64,000 nt of DNA, taken from positions 45,594,413 to 45,658,412 of the forward strand of contig CM022949.1 of NCBI GenBank assembly GCA_012931725.1, written 5' to 3'. The notes under the pieces are model-generated. The model ran no database searches and had not been told where the DNA came from. It saw only the letters and a program-made list of their open reading frames with translations. This document shows positions 1 through 11,867 of this stretch, in pieces (within the stretch, counting starts at the first letter, position 1; each line of letters begins with the position of its first letter). The DNA is from Litsea cubeba. Lineage: Eukaryota > Streptophyta > Magnoliopsida > Laurales > Lauraceae. The position numbers and the translations under genes are program-made.

Positions 1-550
1 TAGATGGGGAGGGCACCCTGCTCATCAGATTTGAACGAAGTTGTTCAAATTCAGGCCTAAGTTTCATCCGGAACTGATCTCTCTGACTAGTAGAATGGAT
101 ATTTTGAACTACCGCAATTGAGGCCTCAGGGAGATTGGAGTAAATGATCTCAGTATAGTCCGTCCATCAACGAATAAAAGTAGAGTAATATTCTTGAACG
201 GACATAGTTTCCTGCGTAAACTGAGAAAGCTCATGTTCCAGGTGGAACCTCCGGGCAGAGTTATCATCTTGATATACCTGTTTGAGGTATTCCCACACGC
301 CTTTTGCTGTTTTGTAAGGTCTGAGATTCATGATGTATTGAGGATCCACTGACCCCAGTAGCCAAGTCATGATTTGGGCATCTTTGGTTTCCCATTTTGA
401 GGCTGCCTTTACATCATCTTAAGATTTTGGATCAGTCCCATCTATATGACCCCATAGTTCTTTTCCTTTAAGGTAGATCTGAAATTGGAAGGCCCAGGAT
501 GTGTAATTGGTCCCATTAAACTTAATCAGTAAATGTTCACTTTTGTCCAT
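1..550 (-). pseudogene. Copia gag (UBN2-type) fragment, broken
   Basis: The reading frame starts at the ATG complementary to 548-550 and begins MDKSEHLLIKFNGTNY, typical of the N-terminus of plant Copia gag proteins, which assemble the virus-like particle. Downstream are the segments TSWAFQFQIYLKGKELWGHI and, at 167-370, KGVWEYLKQVYQDDNSARRF with MSVQEYYSTF, all typical of the UBN2 gag domain. Two in-frame stops are visible: a TAA near 420 and a TGA near 166. The frame stays open beyond each, up to the window edge (ending near MSRVPSPS). No frameshift is needed to link the pieces, so decay is by point mutation. Family assignment is from motif recognition only. Confidence 0.75.
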
Positions 551-1273
551 GATTTATTATTCTCAAATTGGCTCAAGATTAACCAGCAGAATACAATAGA
601 GGGATCAGATCAACTCAGGATGCTTGGAAATAGTGCAGAAATTACAAAACGACAGTCTGTGAACTATTCCACAAAAAAGGAAGCTCAGGCGACCTTAACT
701 GGCACTGTTGGTTCCCTGCGTATGGCCTGTTGTTTGATATGAGTGAAGATCAGATCCACCAGATGCAAGCATGATCAATTTTTCTTTCCAGTGGTACAAG
801 ATTTATTAAAATCCATCTATAATCCAAGATACTGTACGACTGAGATCAAAACTATCTTAAAAAACTGGGAAATCACAAGTTGGTTCAAATGTCCTACCTC
901 TGATCTTGGAAAAATGCTGAAAAAATCTCCAAATTTACCATAAAAGTTGGTCGACCACTGCTAAAGGTTTTGCTGAAGATGCCATGATGATCGCAGGTGG
1001 GCCACTGTTGATCAGATCACTATAGAAGACTGATCAGTTGTCGATGAACACATATCCCTGATCTGGTTGTTTTAATGGTTACAGATCTTTGATCTGTTTC
1101 CCTCTAAGACATAAGATTGTATTTCCCTATGAGCAACTGGACTGATCACAGGTGGGTCATAGTGATCAGATTTCAAGACTATGAAGATCTATGTCAAGCA
1201 ATTGCACGAACAGTCACAAGCAATGACTGTTTTTCACCATGATTCAAAAGAAATCGAAGAGTGAAAGGTAGAA
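551..1273 (-). other. 5' leader of the Copia element, no gene seen
   Basis: About 720 bases lie between the primer-binding site and the gag ATG on the minus strand. Short plus-strand open frames here (533-742, 743-943) have no family features. Repeated GATCAG/CTGATC words are common (for example near 1010-1040 and 1140-1170), but no regular tandem array was found. Confidence 0.5.
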
Positions 1274-1286
1274 GGCTCTGATACCA
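1274..1286 (-). other. primer-binding site (initiator-Met tRNA)
   Basis: On the minus strand the sequence directly after the LTR end is TGGTATCAGAGCC, the complement of the 3' end of plant initiator-Met tRNA, used to prime minus-strand DNA synthesis. Confidence 0.8.
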
Positions 1287-1567
1287 TGACAGAACCAGAG
1301 AACTGAATTGAAGAGAGTTATTTGGAATCTTGGATCATCTCAACGATCAGTCCTTTGCTTTACTTATAGACTTAATGGCCTTAATCAAGGCAAATTACAA
1401 TCTCTATGAATGGAAAGAGAATAAAGAATATTGATACAGATTATATACATGGAAAGAATTCAAAATAGATTGATGAGTCACAGTCCACTAATCCTTATCC
1501 CACGTTGTATATGAGAATGGGCCAGTGGGCCGATTGTACATGGGTCTTGGCTCAACTATTGTTGACA
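1287..1567 (-). repeat. 5' LTR of the truncated Copia element
   Basis: On the minus strand it begins TGTCAACAATAGTTGAG and ends TTCTGTCA immediately before the primer site, giving TG and CA ends and a length of about 281 bp, a normal size for Copia. The outer boundary at 1567 is inferred from the TG alone, because the partner LTR is outside the window. Confidence 0.6.
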
Positions 1568-1991
1568 GCTTTCACTTTGGCGGTAAGTAGCCCTTTTCTT
1601 TCTGTTTTTTAGATGGCTTTCACTCTACTCCATATAGCCCTTTACGTGTCATTAATCCGAAACGTGGAGGTTGGCTTTGATACCAAATGTTATGTACCTA
1701 ACCACCACGCTTCTGTAGCCGACGTCTTTGGTGGCTCTTACTCCGGCAGCAGGTAGCCTTTTTCCCCTCTTAGGACGGCTCACACTATGTTCCAGGTAGC
1801 CTTCCGCGCGGTGGCTTTCACTTTGGTGGTAAGTAGCCATTTTCTCTTCTTTTTTTTTTAAATGGCCCTCACTCTACTCCAGGTAGCCATTTCCGTGTCT
1901 TGAACCCGAAGCGTGGAGGTTGGCTTTGATACCAAATGTTATGTACCCGACCAATACCCAAAACCCTAGGAATCATTTAGGACCGTAACAT
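1568..1991 (-). repeat. tandem-duplicated segment with a short LTR-like end
   Basis: Bases 1568-1698 and 1813-1948 are diverged direct copies, sharing the block GGTTGGCTTTGATACCAAAT followed by GTTATGTACC at 1669-1698 and 1918-1947. On the minus strand the second copy reads TGTTACGGTCC ... GTACATAACA (54 bp, 1991 to 1938) followed at once by TTTGGTATCAAAGCC, a good match to a Met-tRNA primer site. This looks like the 5' end of a miniature LTR element (TRIM-like) with an exceptionally short LTR. The first copy keeps the primer-site-like part but loses the LTR-like part after about 14 bases. No matching 3' LTR was found. Confidence 0.4.
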
Positions 1992-2638
1992 GTAGGGGGG
2001 CAACTTATTGACAATAAATGGATGATGCTATCGGAAAAAATTGTGAGACCTACATGTGCCTGCAAGATTGGTTCCAAGGAGATGGTAGAACAAAGAACTT
2101 AAAAGAGGAAGATGAAATAGAAGACGATTGAGCTTTCGACATTACAAATTTCATAGTGTTAAAAAATCATCATACTTGTAATATTTGGGAATTTTAATTC
2201 AAGTTAGAAACTATCATCATAGTTTTTCATGTTGTAACCTTTTCAGAGTATTTCTATACTTGTAATTCTTATTTTTCCAATATGACTTTCACAAAGTTAG
2301 AATTTTCATCAAATTTGTAATTTCTTTAAAGCTTTTGTATATTATCATCAAAGTTCTTGTAAACTTCATTTCAAATGAATATAAATTAATTGGTCTCTTA
2401 TTTTAATGAATGTTTGTGCATTTATTTCAGTTCATTTTAAGTTGAAAACCCTTTACAATTTTTTTTAATAAAAATCTAAAATTAAAAAAAAAGTGGGCCA
2501 GCCTAGATTGGACACGACCCAACACGGCACAAGATAGTTAGTGTTGTGGGCCAACCCCAGAAGACTTGGGTACTACACGGCTAGGCCGGCTTTAAAGCGG
2601 GCCATACCGGCACGGTATGACCCACTTTACACCTCTAA
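1992..2638 (+). mobile_element. hAT transposon 3'-end remnant
   Basis: A short frame ending at about 2130 contains the residues ETYMCLQDWFQGDGR followed by an acidic tail. This resembles the end of the hAT dimerisation domain, where a C-x-QDW motif is common. About 500 bases of AT-rich sequence follow, then a GC-rich subterminal block (2495-2638) ending TTTACACCTCTA; its complement, TAGAGGTGTAAA, looks like a plant hAT terminus. The transposase upstream of about 2030 is missing, apparently cut by the neighbouring repeat. The assignment rests on two weak signals that agree in position and orientation. Confidence 0.4.
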
Positions 2639-3082
2639 TTACACTATAATACTATTTTATTCATTGATAATGAAAATTCACAATATTCAAGTCTGATACT
2701 ATTATGTTCTGACTTTATCTAACCACCTCGTAACTAAAATGATTATTTTCCTCTCATATATTGTAACCTCCCAAATTTTTAATAATCTAATTTGTATTTA
2801 AATTTGGCATACCTTCCCATGACAAAGCCTCTGAAGAGTGCCCGACATTCATTACGGTATCCAGGCACTTGCTAATGGGCTTGGAAGAACTTTTCTAGGA
2901 TTCATTGTCCAAAACAGTAAGTAGAGCATTAGATTTTTATTATTATTTTTCCCTAAACAGTACACGTTCCAGTTTTTTTTTTCCTTACTAATCAATTTTT
3001 TTTTCTATCTTGGGTGGGCAGATGGTGCAATCATGACATTTACTCAAAGGGATAGTTATAATGTAGATGGGGCATTACATTG
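2639..3082. other. intergenic, no gene seen
   Basis: AT-rich sequence with homopolymer runs. It ends in the left copy of the CATTG target duplication (3078-3082). Confidence 0.5.
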
Positions 3083-4015
3083 TGTGTGGGGAGATTTCCA
3101 GAACCACAGGATTACGCTAATCACAGCCATCAGATGAGACTAAGCACTCTCACGTGCCATCCGCGTGCCATCCACGTGGCACCAAGCTCACCCCGGCTAC
3201 CAGGACAAGGGGGTCCGGCCGAAGTCAGGCAGCTCCGGGCCACTAGCGCCGAACTGGTCCACCCCGGGTGCCATCTCGGCAGGGAGCTCCACCTCGGCTG
3301 AGCCACCCCGGGTGCCATCTCGGCAGAAAGCTACACCTCGGCTGAAGAAGCCGGGACGGAAGCCGAAGCAAGAGAGAACCTCCACTTGCGCCCCTCATCC
3401 CCCACGTCATCAGGCACGTGGAGGAATAGGGGCACGAGCTAGTGGAACAGACGCGACATCCAGCCGCTCGCAATCTTCGCCAGATCCCTGACAGGGCGGC
3501 ATCCAGCGGCTAAGGCCACATCAGGGCAAGGCCCGAGGGCAGATCCGATGGGACCCCTACCGCCAAAGGCGTCCAACACGATCTGGCCCAACAAGACGCG
3601 CATTAAATGCGACGTGGGCTGACCCGACGCGCATTTAATGCAAAGTGGGCTGGATTGGACCGCAATTAATGCAATGTGGGCTGATCGTGACTTCCCAGTC
3701 GAATCACGGGACCCACACCACGATATCTCCCAAAGATACATCCCAAACTCTATAAATAGAGGCTCAAACCACCATCAAAGGTACGCACAATTTCATTCAC
3801 AGAGCCGTTACTCTGCCTCTCTTCTTCCTCTCCTTCCATTGTTCCAGTTCCCCCACTGACTTTGGCATCGGAGAGCCTTGCGCCGCCCAGGCTAGGGTCC
3901 TTTGATCGTTTGCTCATCTCTTTCAGGCTTTCGGATGGTACCCAGTCATCACCAACTCGGATAAGTCCTCTAAGGCTCCTCCTTTATTGTGGGGTCATTA
4001 TTTTCTGCACCTACA
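3083..4015 (+). repeat. solo LTR (gypsy, Tat-like) with CATTG target duplication
   Basis: The segment begins TGTGTGGGG and ends CACCTACA and is flanked on both sides by CATTG (3078-3082 and 4016-4020), a perfect 5-bp target-site duplication. A TATA box (CTATAAATAGAGG, about 3749-3761) and the downstream phrase CTGACTTTGGCATCGGAG resemble LTRs of the Tat/Ogre branch of Ty3/gypsy. No primer site follows and no polypurine tract precedes it, so it is a solo LTR left by recombination between two LTRs. Open frames inside it on both strands are by-products of its high GC content. Confidence 0.85.
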
Positions 4016-4020
4016 CATTG

Positions 4021-4333
4021 AATGAGTGATCATGAAACAACGGGTCTCATCCTTTTACCCTCATTCCAATTTTAGTGACCATACCGTTGACATCCTGTTA
4101 GCGTTTAAGAATCAATTATGTTTCATTTTATTTTAGCAAATCTTTCTCTATCCTAGAAAAAAAAAAGGATTGTTTGGATTCCTTTGGGATATCTCCTTGA
4201 TGCCTACTTACAAAAATTCAAATCAATTAAAGTAAATGGCTCCCTCGATCTAGTGAGGGAAAATCCCAATTTGACTGCGACCGCCGTGCACGCGGTTAGC
4301 CTACCATGCATCGGGCCTGTCCGTGGTGACGTG
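4021..4333. other. intergenic, no gene seen
   Basis: Short unique-looking stretch between the solo LTR and the gypsy element. No coding or repeat signal recognised. Confidence 0.5.
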
Positions 4334-4338
4334 GTAGA

Positions 4339-6808
4339 TGTAAGATCCCGGTCCCACCTATTATATATTTAATATATATTTTTAATTAGATATTATTATT
4401 ATTATTATTTTAATGGAATGTATTTTAGTTATTTAAGTGGTTAGGATTAAGTGGGGCACGCGTTAGATCAGATGCGTAGATTGGTGAGTTGGGTTAATGG
4501 GTAGATGTCTTGACCCGCAGTTTGACCCGACCCAATGACTTAAGCCCAATACTTAACCTAATCCTTTCTTTTAAATAACCGCATGTCTTTATCTCTCCCC
4601 ACTAATCTCTGCAACTTTCCCGTTCCCTGTTCGTCTTCTTCCTCTTCCAACTTCCCAAACCTCTGCAACCTTAAGATCCAGCCATCAGAATCAAGATCTG
4701 AAGATACCATCATTCTTGGTTCGACTTTCTTATCTCAGGTAACACTATCCTCAAACCATTAGGAATAGATCTGTACTATTAGGTTATTTTCTTATTCTTT
4801 CCAATGTTAGGTTTTGGGTAAGAATACCATAGATCTGTTCATATGAACATTTCTATCCCATCTTTTATGTCAGATCGGTGTTAGGATTGTGATCGAGCGC
4901 CGCGGTAATCTCGATTTGGGTTTTGGTTAGGAAACCTACTGCACATTTCTTCAACTTCGGATCTAAGGCAAGTACATTATTATAATTTGTTATTGAATGC
5001 GTTAATTGACCTTTGATTCCTATCTAATGCATATAGGTTTGTCTATTTGCCCTTTTCTAAATGATAATGTTAGATTAGGATTTTATGAATGGATATGTGG
5101 ATTCCATTCTCTTTCTAATGGTTATGATTCGTGTGAATTTGAATGGGATGCACTCTCTTTAGGAAAAAGAGAGGAAAATGGATAAATAGGGGAAAAACCC
5201 CAATTTCTGTGACTGTACGAACTCGGACGACATTCTGAACGTCAAACGTTCGAACGTTGCTTTGGAACGTTCGAACGAGTGAGTTCAAAATCGTCTGAGC
5301 CAAATGACAGAGACGTCGAACGTTCGAACGTTCCCTTCGTGCGTTCGAACGTTCGAGTCTGCTCGCCCCTGAGCCAAAAACCCGAGACCCTGAACGTTCG
5401 AACGTTGGTTTCGTACGTTCGAACGTTCAGTGTACTTAGGCAATTTGTGTTTATTTTTCATTGCTCTGGCTCTGATTAATTTGGGGATTTATGATATCAA
5501 GTATGGGACTTCATATGGATCTAATAACCTTAAATTATCTACCTGGACTTGACATAAGAACCGTCTTTGGGCATACGGTATCTTATGGACGTAGGATTCA
5601 ATTACCTGTTATGATTTTAATGAACTCTAGCGAGAAAGGGTCAATACATCTCTATTGGAAATCCTTCATTGGATCTATGCACCATGAGTTTCGAGAGATG
5701 TAACGTCCTTAACTTACTAGCGTTATTATTGTGTGTTGACGGGTATATGAGTATACGTTTAACCTTAGGATCGATTTATAATATGTCTTAACCTTCGTAT
5801 TTGCATGCATGTATTGGTTTAGGTTATGTATTCCTTTAGATGCATACCCTACTTTGTACTATGGATTATGAGGAGGCTTGGCAAATTAGATATATGTGAT
5901 TTGACTATGATATGGATTGGCCGGCCCTTCATTTGGACTTAGGACTCTTGTGTCGGAGCATTATTATTCGGGTCTATTATGCATATATGTTTCCTTTTAT
6001 GTGGGTCATTTGTGAACGACTGCAGATCGTATGTGGACGGTTGATCACCGATGTGTCCGGATCACTTATAATCCGCTTTGTATGTGAACAGGTTATCCTG
6101 TTATGTGTTTATAGATCGGTTTATGACCACCGACATTGTGGACGGGCTTTCCCGATTATGTAGGACTGACCACCCAAAACGGGGACACTTGTCTCCGTGT
6201 GGATTATATATTGCTCCATTTGGTGTCTTTCAGATTTATGTCATACGTTCTTTCTTGTACTTATCTTTATCATTGTCTCTTATGATTTCAATTGTTTTTA
6301 CTCATTTTGATATCGTATCTTAATTTCGAATTATGATCATGTTCTTGCTATTTACGTTACTACATTTGGTGCATAGGTACCGAGCCCTATTTTACCGAGG
6401 AGACGGAGGAGGATCAAACGTTTCAAACGTTTGAGCCAACTGACGAACCCAAGTGGGATGCTGGAGACGGTTTCGGAGCCGTCTGAGTCTGCATTAGAGA
6501 GGACGTCACCTTAGAAGTCCTTTAGATGAACTTTCTATAAATGATAAACTTTCCGTAGTAATTGTTTTATTTATTCTGCAACTTTAATTATGAATGTTTA
6601 TTTGAATTTCATGTTGGATCTTATTTATGAACTATGAATACCAATTGAATAAGCTTCCGTTGCATTTAATGGAATTTTATCTGGACTCACCACGGTTTGT
6701 GATGTGATGTGGGTCCACTTTTGGAAGCTTGTGTTGTATTAAACACATGAATTGAATTTGTTTTAATTTTTCACGTTTTTCCCCAATTATGATTTTGGGG
6801 ACGTGACA
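4339..6808 (+). repeat. 5' LTR of the gypsy element
   Basis: Starts TGTAAGATCCCGG and ends GGGGACGTGACA, 2470 bp. It contains a cluster of AACGTTCGAACGTT palindromes at 5240-5430. Compared with the 3' LTR it has one extra ATT unit near 4400 and three single-base length differences in homopolymers (near 5052, 5159 and 6777), is one base shorter near 4618, and differs at two substitutions (near 5181 and 5356). Confidence 0.92.
5240..5430. promoter_or_regulatory. palindrome cluster AACGTTCGAACGTT in the 5' LTR
   Basis: Perfect 14-bp copies lie at 5245-5258, 5319-5332 and 5393-5406, spaced 74 bp apart, with near copies at about 5342-5353 and 5414-5427 and a half-site near 5266. The motif is AACGTT repeated around a TTCGAA core. 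The same cluster recurs in the 3' LTR at about 12714-12904. A protein-binding or structural role is inference. Confidence 0.6.
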
Positions 6809-6810
6809 GT

Positions 6811-6822
6811 TGGTATCAGAGC
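6811..6822 (+). other. primer-binding site (initiator-Met tRNA)
   Basis: TGGTATCAGAGC lies two bases after the 5' LTR end and matches the complement of the initiator-Met tRNA 3' end. Confidence 0.9.
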
Positions 6823-6983
6823 CCAGCACGATCTTCGGTAATTAAAAATGGACAGAAACAATAGGACGTGGTGAGGATTACGAATTTCGTTAGACAGACT
6901 TTAAAGTGCTAACTGTAAAGTCTATAGAATTGTCTGTTAGCTTGTTTCATAGGAGCTAAACCATATTTATTCTATTGCAGGTC

Positions 6984-9900
6984 ATGGCCCAATGTAATAC
7001 AAGATCTCAGGACAAGGAACCTGGGAATGGATCAAACAATCCAGACGAGCGTTTTAATCAGCTGTTGCAAGCTTTTATGCAATCACAGACTACTCAGAAT
7101 GAGCAACAAAAAGCAGCTGAGGCTGAACGAGCTGCAGAGAAGCAACAAGAAAGAGAAGAGAGAGCTGCTGAGAGAGCACAAGCAGATCATGATAGGGCAG
7201 CATTTCAAGCTCAGATCATAGCTTTGACTGACAGAGCAGCCCAGCCAGTACAAGTGGTCATGCCTCCAAAGGAAGTAGATCCTAATGACCTGTACGAGAA
7301 ATTTAGGAAGAGGGTTCCTCCTGAGTTTCATGGGTCAGAAGATCCAATGGCGGCAGATGACTTTATAGAGCAATTGGAGCAGATCTTTGCAGTTTTCCGC
7401 TGTACTCAGAAGCAGCGAGTTAACTTGGCAGCCTACATGTTTAGAGGAATAGCTCTTCAATGGTGGAATTCAGTGAAGATGGTAGTACAAGCTGATGCAG
7501 TGGCTGAAGAGATTTCGTGGGAAACATTCACTAAGGAGTTCATGGATAAGTTTATTCCCAAATATGTCAAGGACCAGTGGAAGAGAGATTTCCAAAACTT
7601 GGTGCAAGGTGATATGTCGGTGCAGCAGTATGAGCAGCAATTCACCAGATTGGCTAAGTATGCTCCTACTCTAGTCGTTCCTGAAGAAGAGAAAATCAGG
7701 CGTTTTCTTGATGGGTTATCAGCTGATATTTACATGATGATTGGAGACAATCAACGCCCGACATTCCAGGAAACGGTAAAGAGTGCATATTGGGCTGAAG
7801 GTGCACTAAAGAAGAAATCAGAAGAGAGACAAGCCAAATTTCAGCAATATCAATCAAAGCAGTCTTCTAGCCAAGGCAACCCGAAGAAACAAAAGTTTCA
7901 AGGTCAACCCTCAGGTGGTCAGAGACAACTGTGTGGACGGTGTGGGAAAAATCATCCTACTGAACAGTGCTACAAGGAGACTGGAGCATGTTTTCATTGC
8001 GGGCAGTTCGGACATCAAGTTCGCGATTGTCCCAATGGTGGTAGTCAGTTTCCAAAATCCCAGTTAGCAGCTTCTCGTGTTCCTACGCAGCAGACTTGGA
8101 GAGCAGCACCTCCGCAAGGACCACAACAGATTTATCGGGCTCCACAGCAGCAGATGTACCGAGCACCAGCTCCTCAGTACCAGCAATATAGGGGTGCAGC
8201 GCTACAGCAGCAGAGGCCTGTTCTAGGACAGCAGAGGCCAGTGCAGGGACAACAGAGGCCGGCTCAGGTGCAACAGAGACAATTCCAGCAGCAAAGGCAA
8301 CAACAACCAGTGGGCCAACCTAGAGCACCGAGGCCAGTACCAGCGCAGCAGATGGGCATGGCATATGCAGTTACTCATGAGGATGCAGATGCTTCTGCAG
8401 AAGTGGTGGAAGGTATTGTTCTAATCTCCGAGGTAGAAGCTAAGGCCATTTTCGACCCTGGCTCTACACATTCTTTTGTTTCTCATGATTTTGCTAGACA
8501 TATCAATGAGACTGTAGTAAGGTTAGATGTTGCATTAATAGTCGGTACCCCAGTAGGCACGAAAGTCCGTTGTCACCAGTATTTTCCAAGTACCCGAGTT
8601 CAGGTCGGAGATTTTATTTTACCTGCAAACCTGATTCTTTTAACGATGAAGGACTTCGATGTCATACTTGGTATGGATTGGTTAGCAACCTATAGAGCAG
8701 TGATGGATTGTTTTAACAAAACCATCAAGTTGTCTTTGCATTCGGACACTGTCGAATTCATGGGGCAAAGGAGATCGATTAAGACATGCCGGATATCAGC
8801 TTTGAAAGCAGAAAGATTGTTGAAAGCTGGATGTGAAGGATACTTGGCGTTTATCACGGAGGATAAACAGTCTAAAGGGGTGGAGGATATTCCAGTGGTC
8901 TGTGAGTTCCCGGATGTTTTCCCTGATGAGATTCCAGGCTTACCTCCAGTTAGGGAGATAGATTTCTCAATCGAATTGGTACCAGGGACAGCTTCAATTT
9001 CTAAGGCTCCATATAGAATGGCCCCAGCAGAACTCAGGGAGTTGAAAACTCAATTGCAGGATTTGTTGGACAAGGGATTTGTGAGACCAAGTGTATCACC
9101 TTGGGGTGCACCGGTTCTATTTGTGAAAAAGAAGGATGGTTCCATGAGGATGTGTATTGATTATAGATAACTCAATCAGGTCACAATCAAGAATAAATAC
9201 CCTCTTCCTAGGATTGATGAATTGTTTGACCAGCTTCAGGGAGCTGAATATTTTTCAAAGATAGACTTGAGATCAGGATATCACCAGCTCAGAGTTCGAG
9301 ATCAGGACATTCAGAAGACGGCATTCAGGACACGATATGGCCACTACGAGTTTTTAGTAATGCCGTTTGGATTAACCAATGCTCCAGGAGTATTTATGGC
9401 CTTGATGAATAAGATATTTACTCCATTTCTTGACCAGTTCATCGTTGTTTTTATAGATGACGTATTAGTGTATTCTCGGTCTCGAGAAGATCACGAGCAG
9501 CATTTGAGATCAGCATTGCAGACTTTGAGAGATCATCAACTCTATGCCAAGTTGAGTAAGTGTGAATTTTGGCTTGATCAAGTCATTTTCTTGGGTCACA
9601 TCATCAGCAAGGAGGGATTGGCAGTAGATCCAGGAAAGATTGAGGCAGTGGTCAAATGGCAGAGATCCATGTCAATAACAGAGATTCATAGTTTCTTGGG
9701 TTTAGCAGGTTACTACAGGAGATTTGTGAAAGGATTTTCATCCATTGCTGCTCCATTGACCAAATTAACACGAAAAGATGTACCGTTCGTGTGGACTGAC
9801 GAATGTGAAGCAAGTTTTCAGGAGTTAAAGAATAGGTTGACTACAGCTCCAGTGCTCACATTGCCTACAGAGAATGGTAAATTTGTCATTTACACAGATG

Positions 9901-11867
9901 CTTCAAAGGTTGGATTGGGTTGTGTGCTCATGCAGGATGGCAAAGTAGTGGCTTATGGCTCTAGACAATTGAAAGAGCATGAGAAAAGATATGCCACTCA
10001 TGATTTGGAACTAGCAGCAGTAGTAATGGCATTGAAGATGTGGCGACATTACTTGTATGGTGAGAAGTTTGAAATTCATTCAGACCATAGAAGTCTCCAA
10101 TATTTGTTTACTCAGCCTGAATTGAACATGAGACAGACCCGGTGGATGGAATACATGAAAGATTTTGACTTTCCAATCAAATATCATCCCGGGAAAGCCA
10201 ATGTAGTGGCTGATGCATTGAGTCGAAGAGTAGTAAATAATGCATGTTTGAGAGCAGAATGGTCTTGGGCAGAAACTTTCCTCGATTTGGGTGTGACTTT
10301 GTATCCAATTGATGATAAGGTTATGTTGGCTCACATGTTTGTTTGGGAACCAGAGATCTTGAACAGGATCAAAAGCAGGCAGGTAGAGGATCCTGAGCTA
10401 GCTCGAGTGATTGAACAAATTGACAGCAGACCAGATTTCAGATTATTGGAGGGTGTGTTGTATTTTCAAGACCGGTTATGTGTACCAAACATAGAAGAGT
10501 TGAAGAATGAGATTATGACGGAAGCGCATCATTCCCGTTATACTATTCATCCAGGCAGTACAAAGATGTACCAGAACTTGCGTAATCACTATTGGTGGAA
10601 TAACATGAAGAAGGAAGTAGCGGGATTTACAGCAAGATGCTTGGTGTGTCAGCAAGTAAAGGCAGAACGGAAGCAACCCCCAGGACTTTTAAAACAATTG
10701 GAAGTGCCAGATTGGAAATGGGAACACATAACAATGGATTTTATTTCTGGATTGCCATCGATTCATAACAGAGATAGTATCTGGGTGATAGTTGACAGAT
10801 TGACAAAGGTGGCACATTTCTTACCTATGAATATGAAGACACCTCGAGATGAATTAGCTCGAATGTATATGGAGAAGGTTGTCACAATTCATGGAGTTCC
10901 CCTATCGATTGTATCAGACAGAGATCCTAGATTTTTGGGCAGATTCTGGACAGAACTTCAAGCAGCTTTGGGCACGAAATTGAATTTCAGTACAGCGTAT
11001 CATCCTCAGACCGACGGACAGACTGAAAGGACTAATCAGACACTTGAGGATATGTTGCGAGCTTGCGTTCTTGAGTTTGGGAAGGACTGGCAGAAAAGTC
11101 TCCCATTATGCGAGTTTGCATATAATAATAGTTATCACTCCAGTATTGGTATGGCACCATTTGAAGCGTTGTATGGACGTAGATGTAGAACCCCAATCTG
11201 TTGGGAAGAAATCGGTGTCAGAAGTTTTCACGGCCCATCTATTGTTAGTGATACCAGTGAGCAAGTGAAGCAAATTCATGACCGGTTGAAAATTGCTAGA
11301 AGCCGGCAGAAGAGTTATGCAGATGTGAAAAGAAGAAGTCTTCAATTCGAGATTGGTGAGCATGTATTTCTAAAGGTTTCACCGACAAGAGGAACATTGA
11401 GATTTGGGCAAAAAGGAAAATTATCTCGGAGATATATAGGCCCATTTGAGATCTTGGAAAGAATTGGAGAAGTTGCTTACAGATTGGCTTTACCCGCAGA
11501 GTTGTCAGCGGTGCATAATGTTTTTCATGTCTCAATGTTGAAAAAGTATATCAAGGACCCGTTGCACGTGTTGCATTACGAGCCATTGGAATTGCAGCCA
11601 GATGTTACCTATGTGGAGCGACCGTCTCAGATCATCGACACAAAGGAGCAAGTCCTCAGGACTCGAACGTTACATTGGGTGAAAGTCCAGTGGGAGCACC
11701 ATAGTCCTCGAGAAGCTACTTGGGAACTTCGAGACCAAGTAAAGAAGTTGTATCCGTTTCTTCTTCCAGAGGTATTAATTTTATTTGGAGGACCAAATGT
11801 CCTAAGGGGAGGAGAATGTAAGATCCCGGTCCCACCTATTATATATTTAATATATATTTTTAATTAG
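6984..11867 (+). pseudogene. gypsy gag-pol polyprotein with one internal stop
   Basis: One frame of about 1628 codons encodes all proteins for retrotransposition, interrupted only by TAA at 9168-9170, a position where this family normally has a charged residue (after CIDYR in RT). The ATG at 6984 is chosen because the frame upstream of it has no ATG. In order: gag core (about residues 105-245), two zinc knuckles (CGRCGKNHPTEQC and CFHCGQFGHQVRDC, about 310-350), protease with DPGSTHSF (about 491), RT with FIDD (about 9450-9461), RNase H with TDAS, integrase with an HHCC finger (about 10525-10660) and D-D-E core (near 10737, 10918 and 11029), and a chromodomain-like tail (about 11600-11770). 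The frame runs over the polypurine tract and about 50 bases into the 3' LTR. RT and integrase look otherwise complete. Confidence 0.93.
11804..11816 (+). other. polypurine tract of the gypsy element
   Basis: AAGGGGAGGAGAA lies directly before the 3' LTR, where the plus-strand DNA primer is generated. It lies inside the open polyprotein frame. Confidence 0.85.

Larger units (their letters stand above)
1..1567 (-). mobile_element. Copia LTR retrotransposon, 5' part (truncated at window edge)
   Basis: Read on the minus strand, the order is LTR (1567 to 1287), primer-binding site, long leader and the start of gag, so the element continues beyond position 1 and its pol and 3' LTR lie outside the window. 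The LTR has TG and CA ends and abuts a primer site matching the 3' end of initiator-Met tRNA. The gag is interrupted by stops, so this copy is dead. The target duplication cannot be checked because the other end is missing. Confidence 0.75.

Noticed and set aside
3080..3859. Overlapping open frames on both strands, 60-108 residues
   Set aside because: They lie wholly inside a GC-rich solo LTR and have simple-composition proteins.
5912..6323. Frames of 81-83 residues in the 5' LTR, repeated exactly at 13386-13797
   Set aside because: Their exact repetition comes from LTR identity, not coding conservation; no motif.
7027..11535. Short frames inside the gypsy polyprotein in other frames and on the minus strand
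   Set aside because: Shadows of the gag-pol frame.
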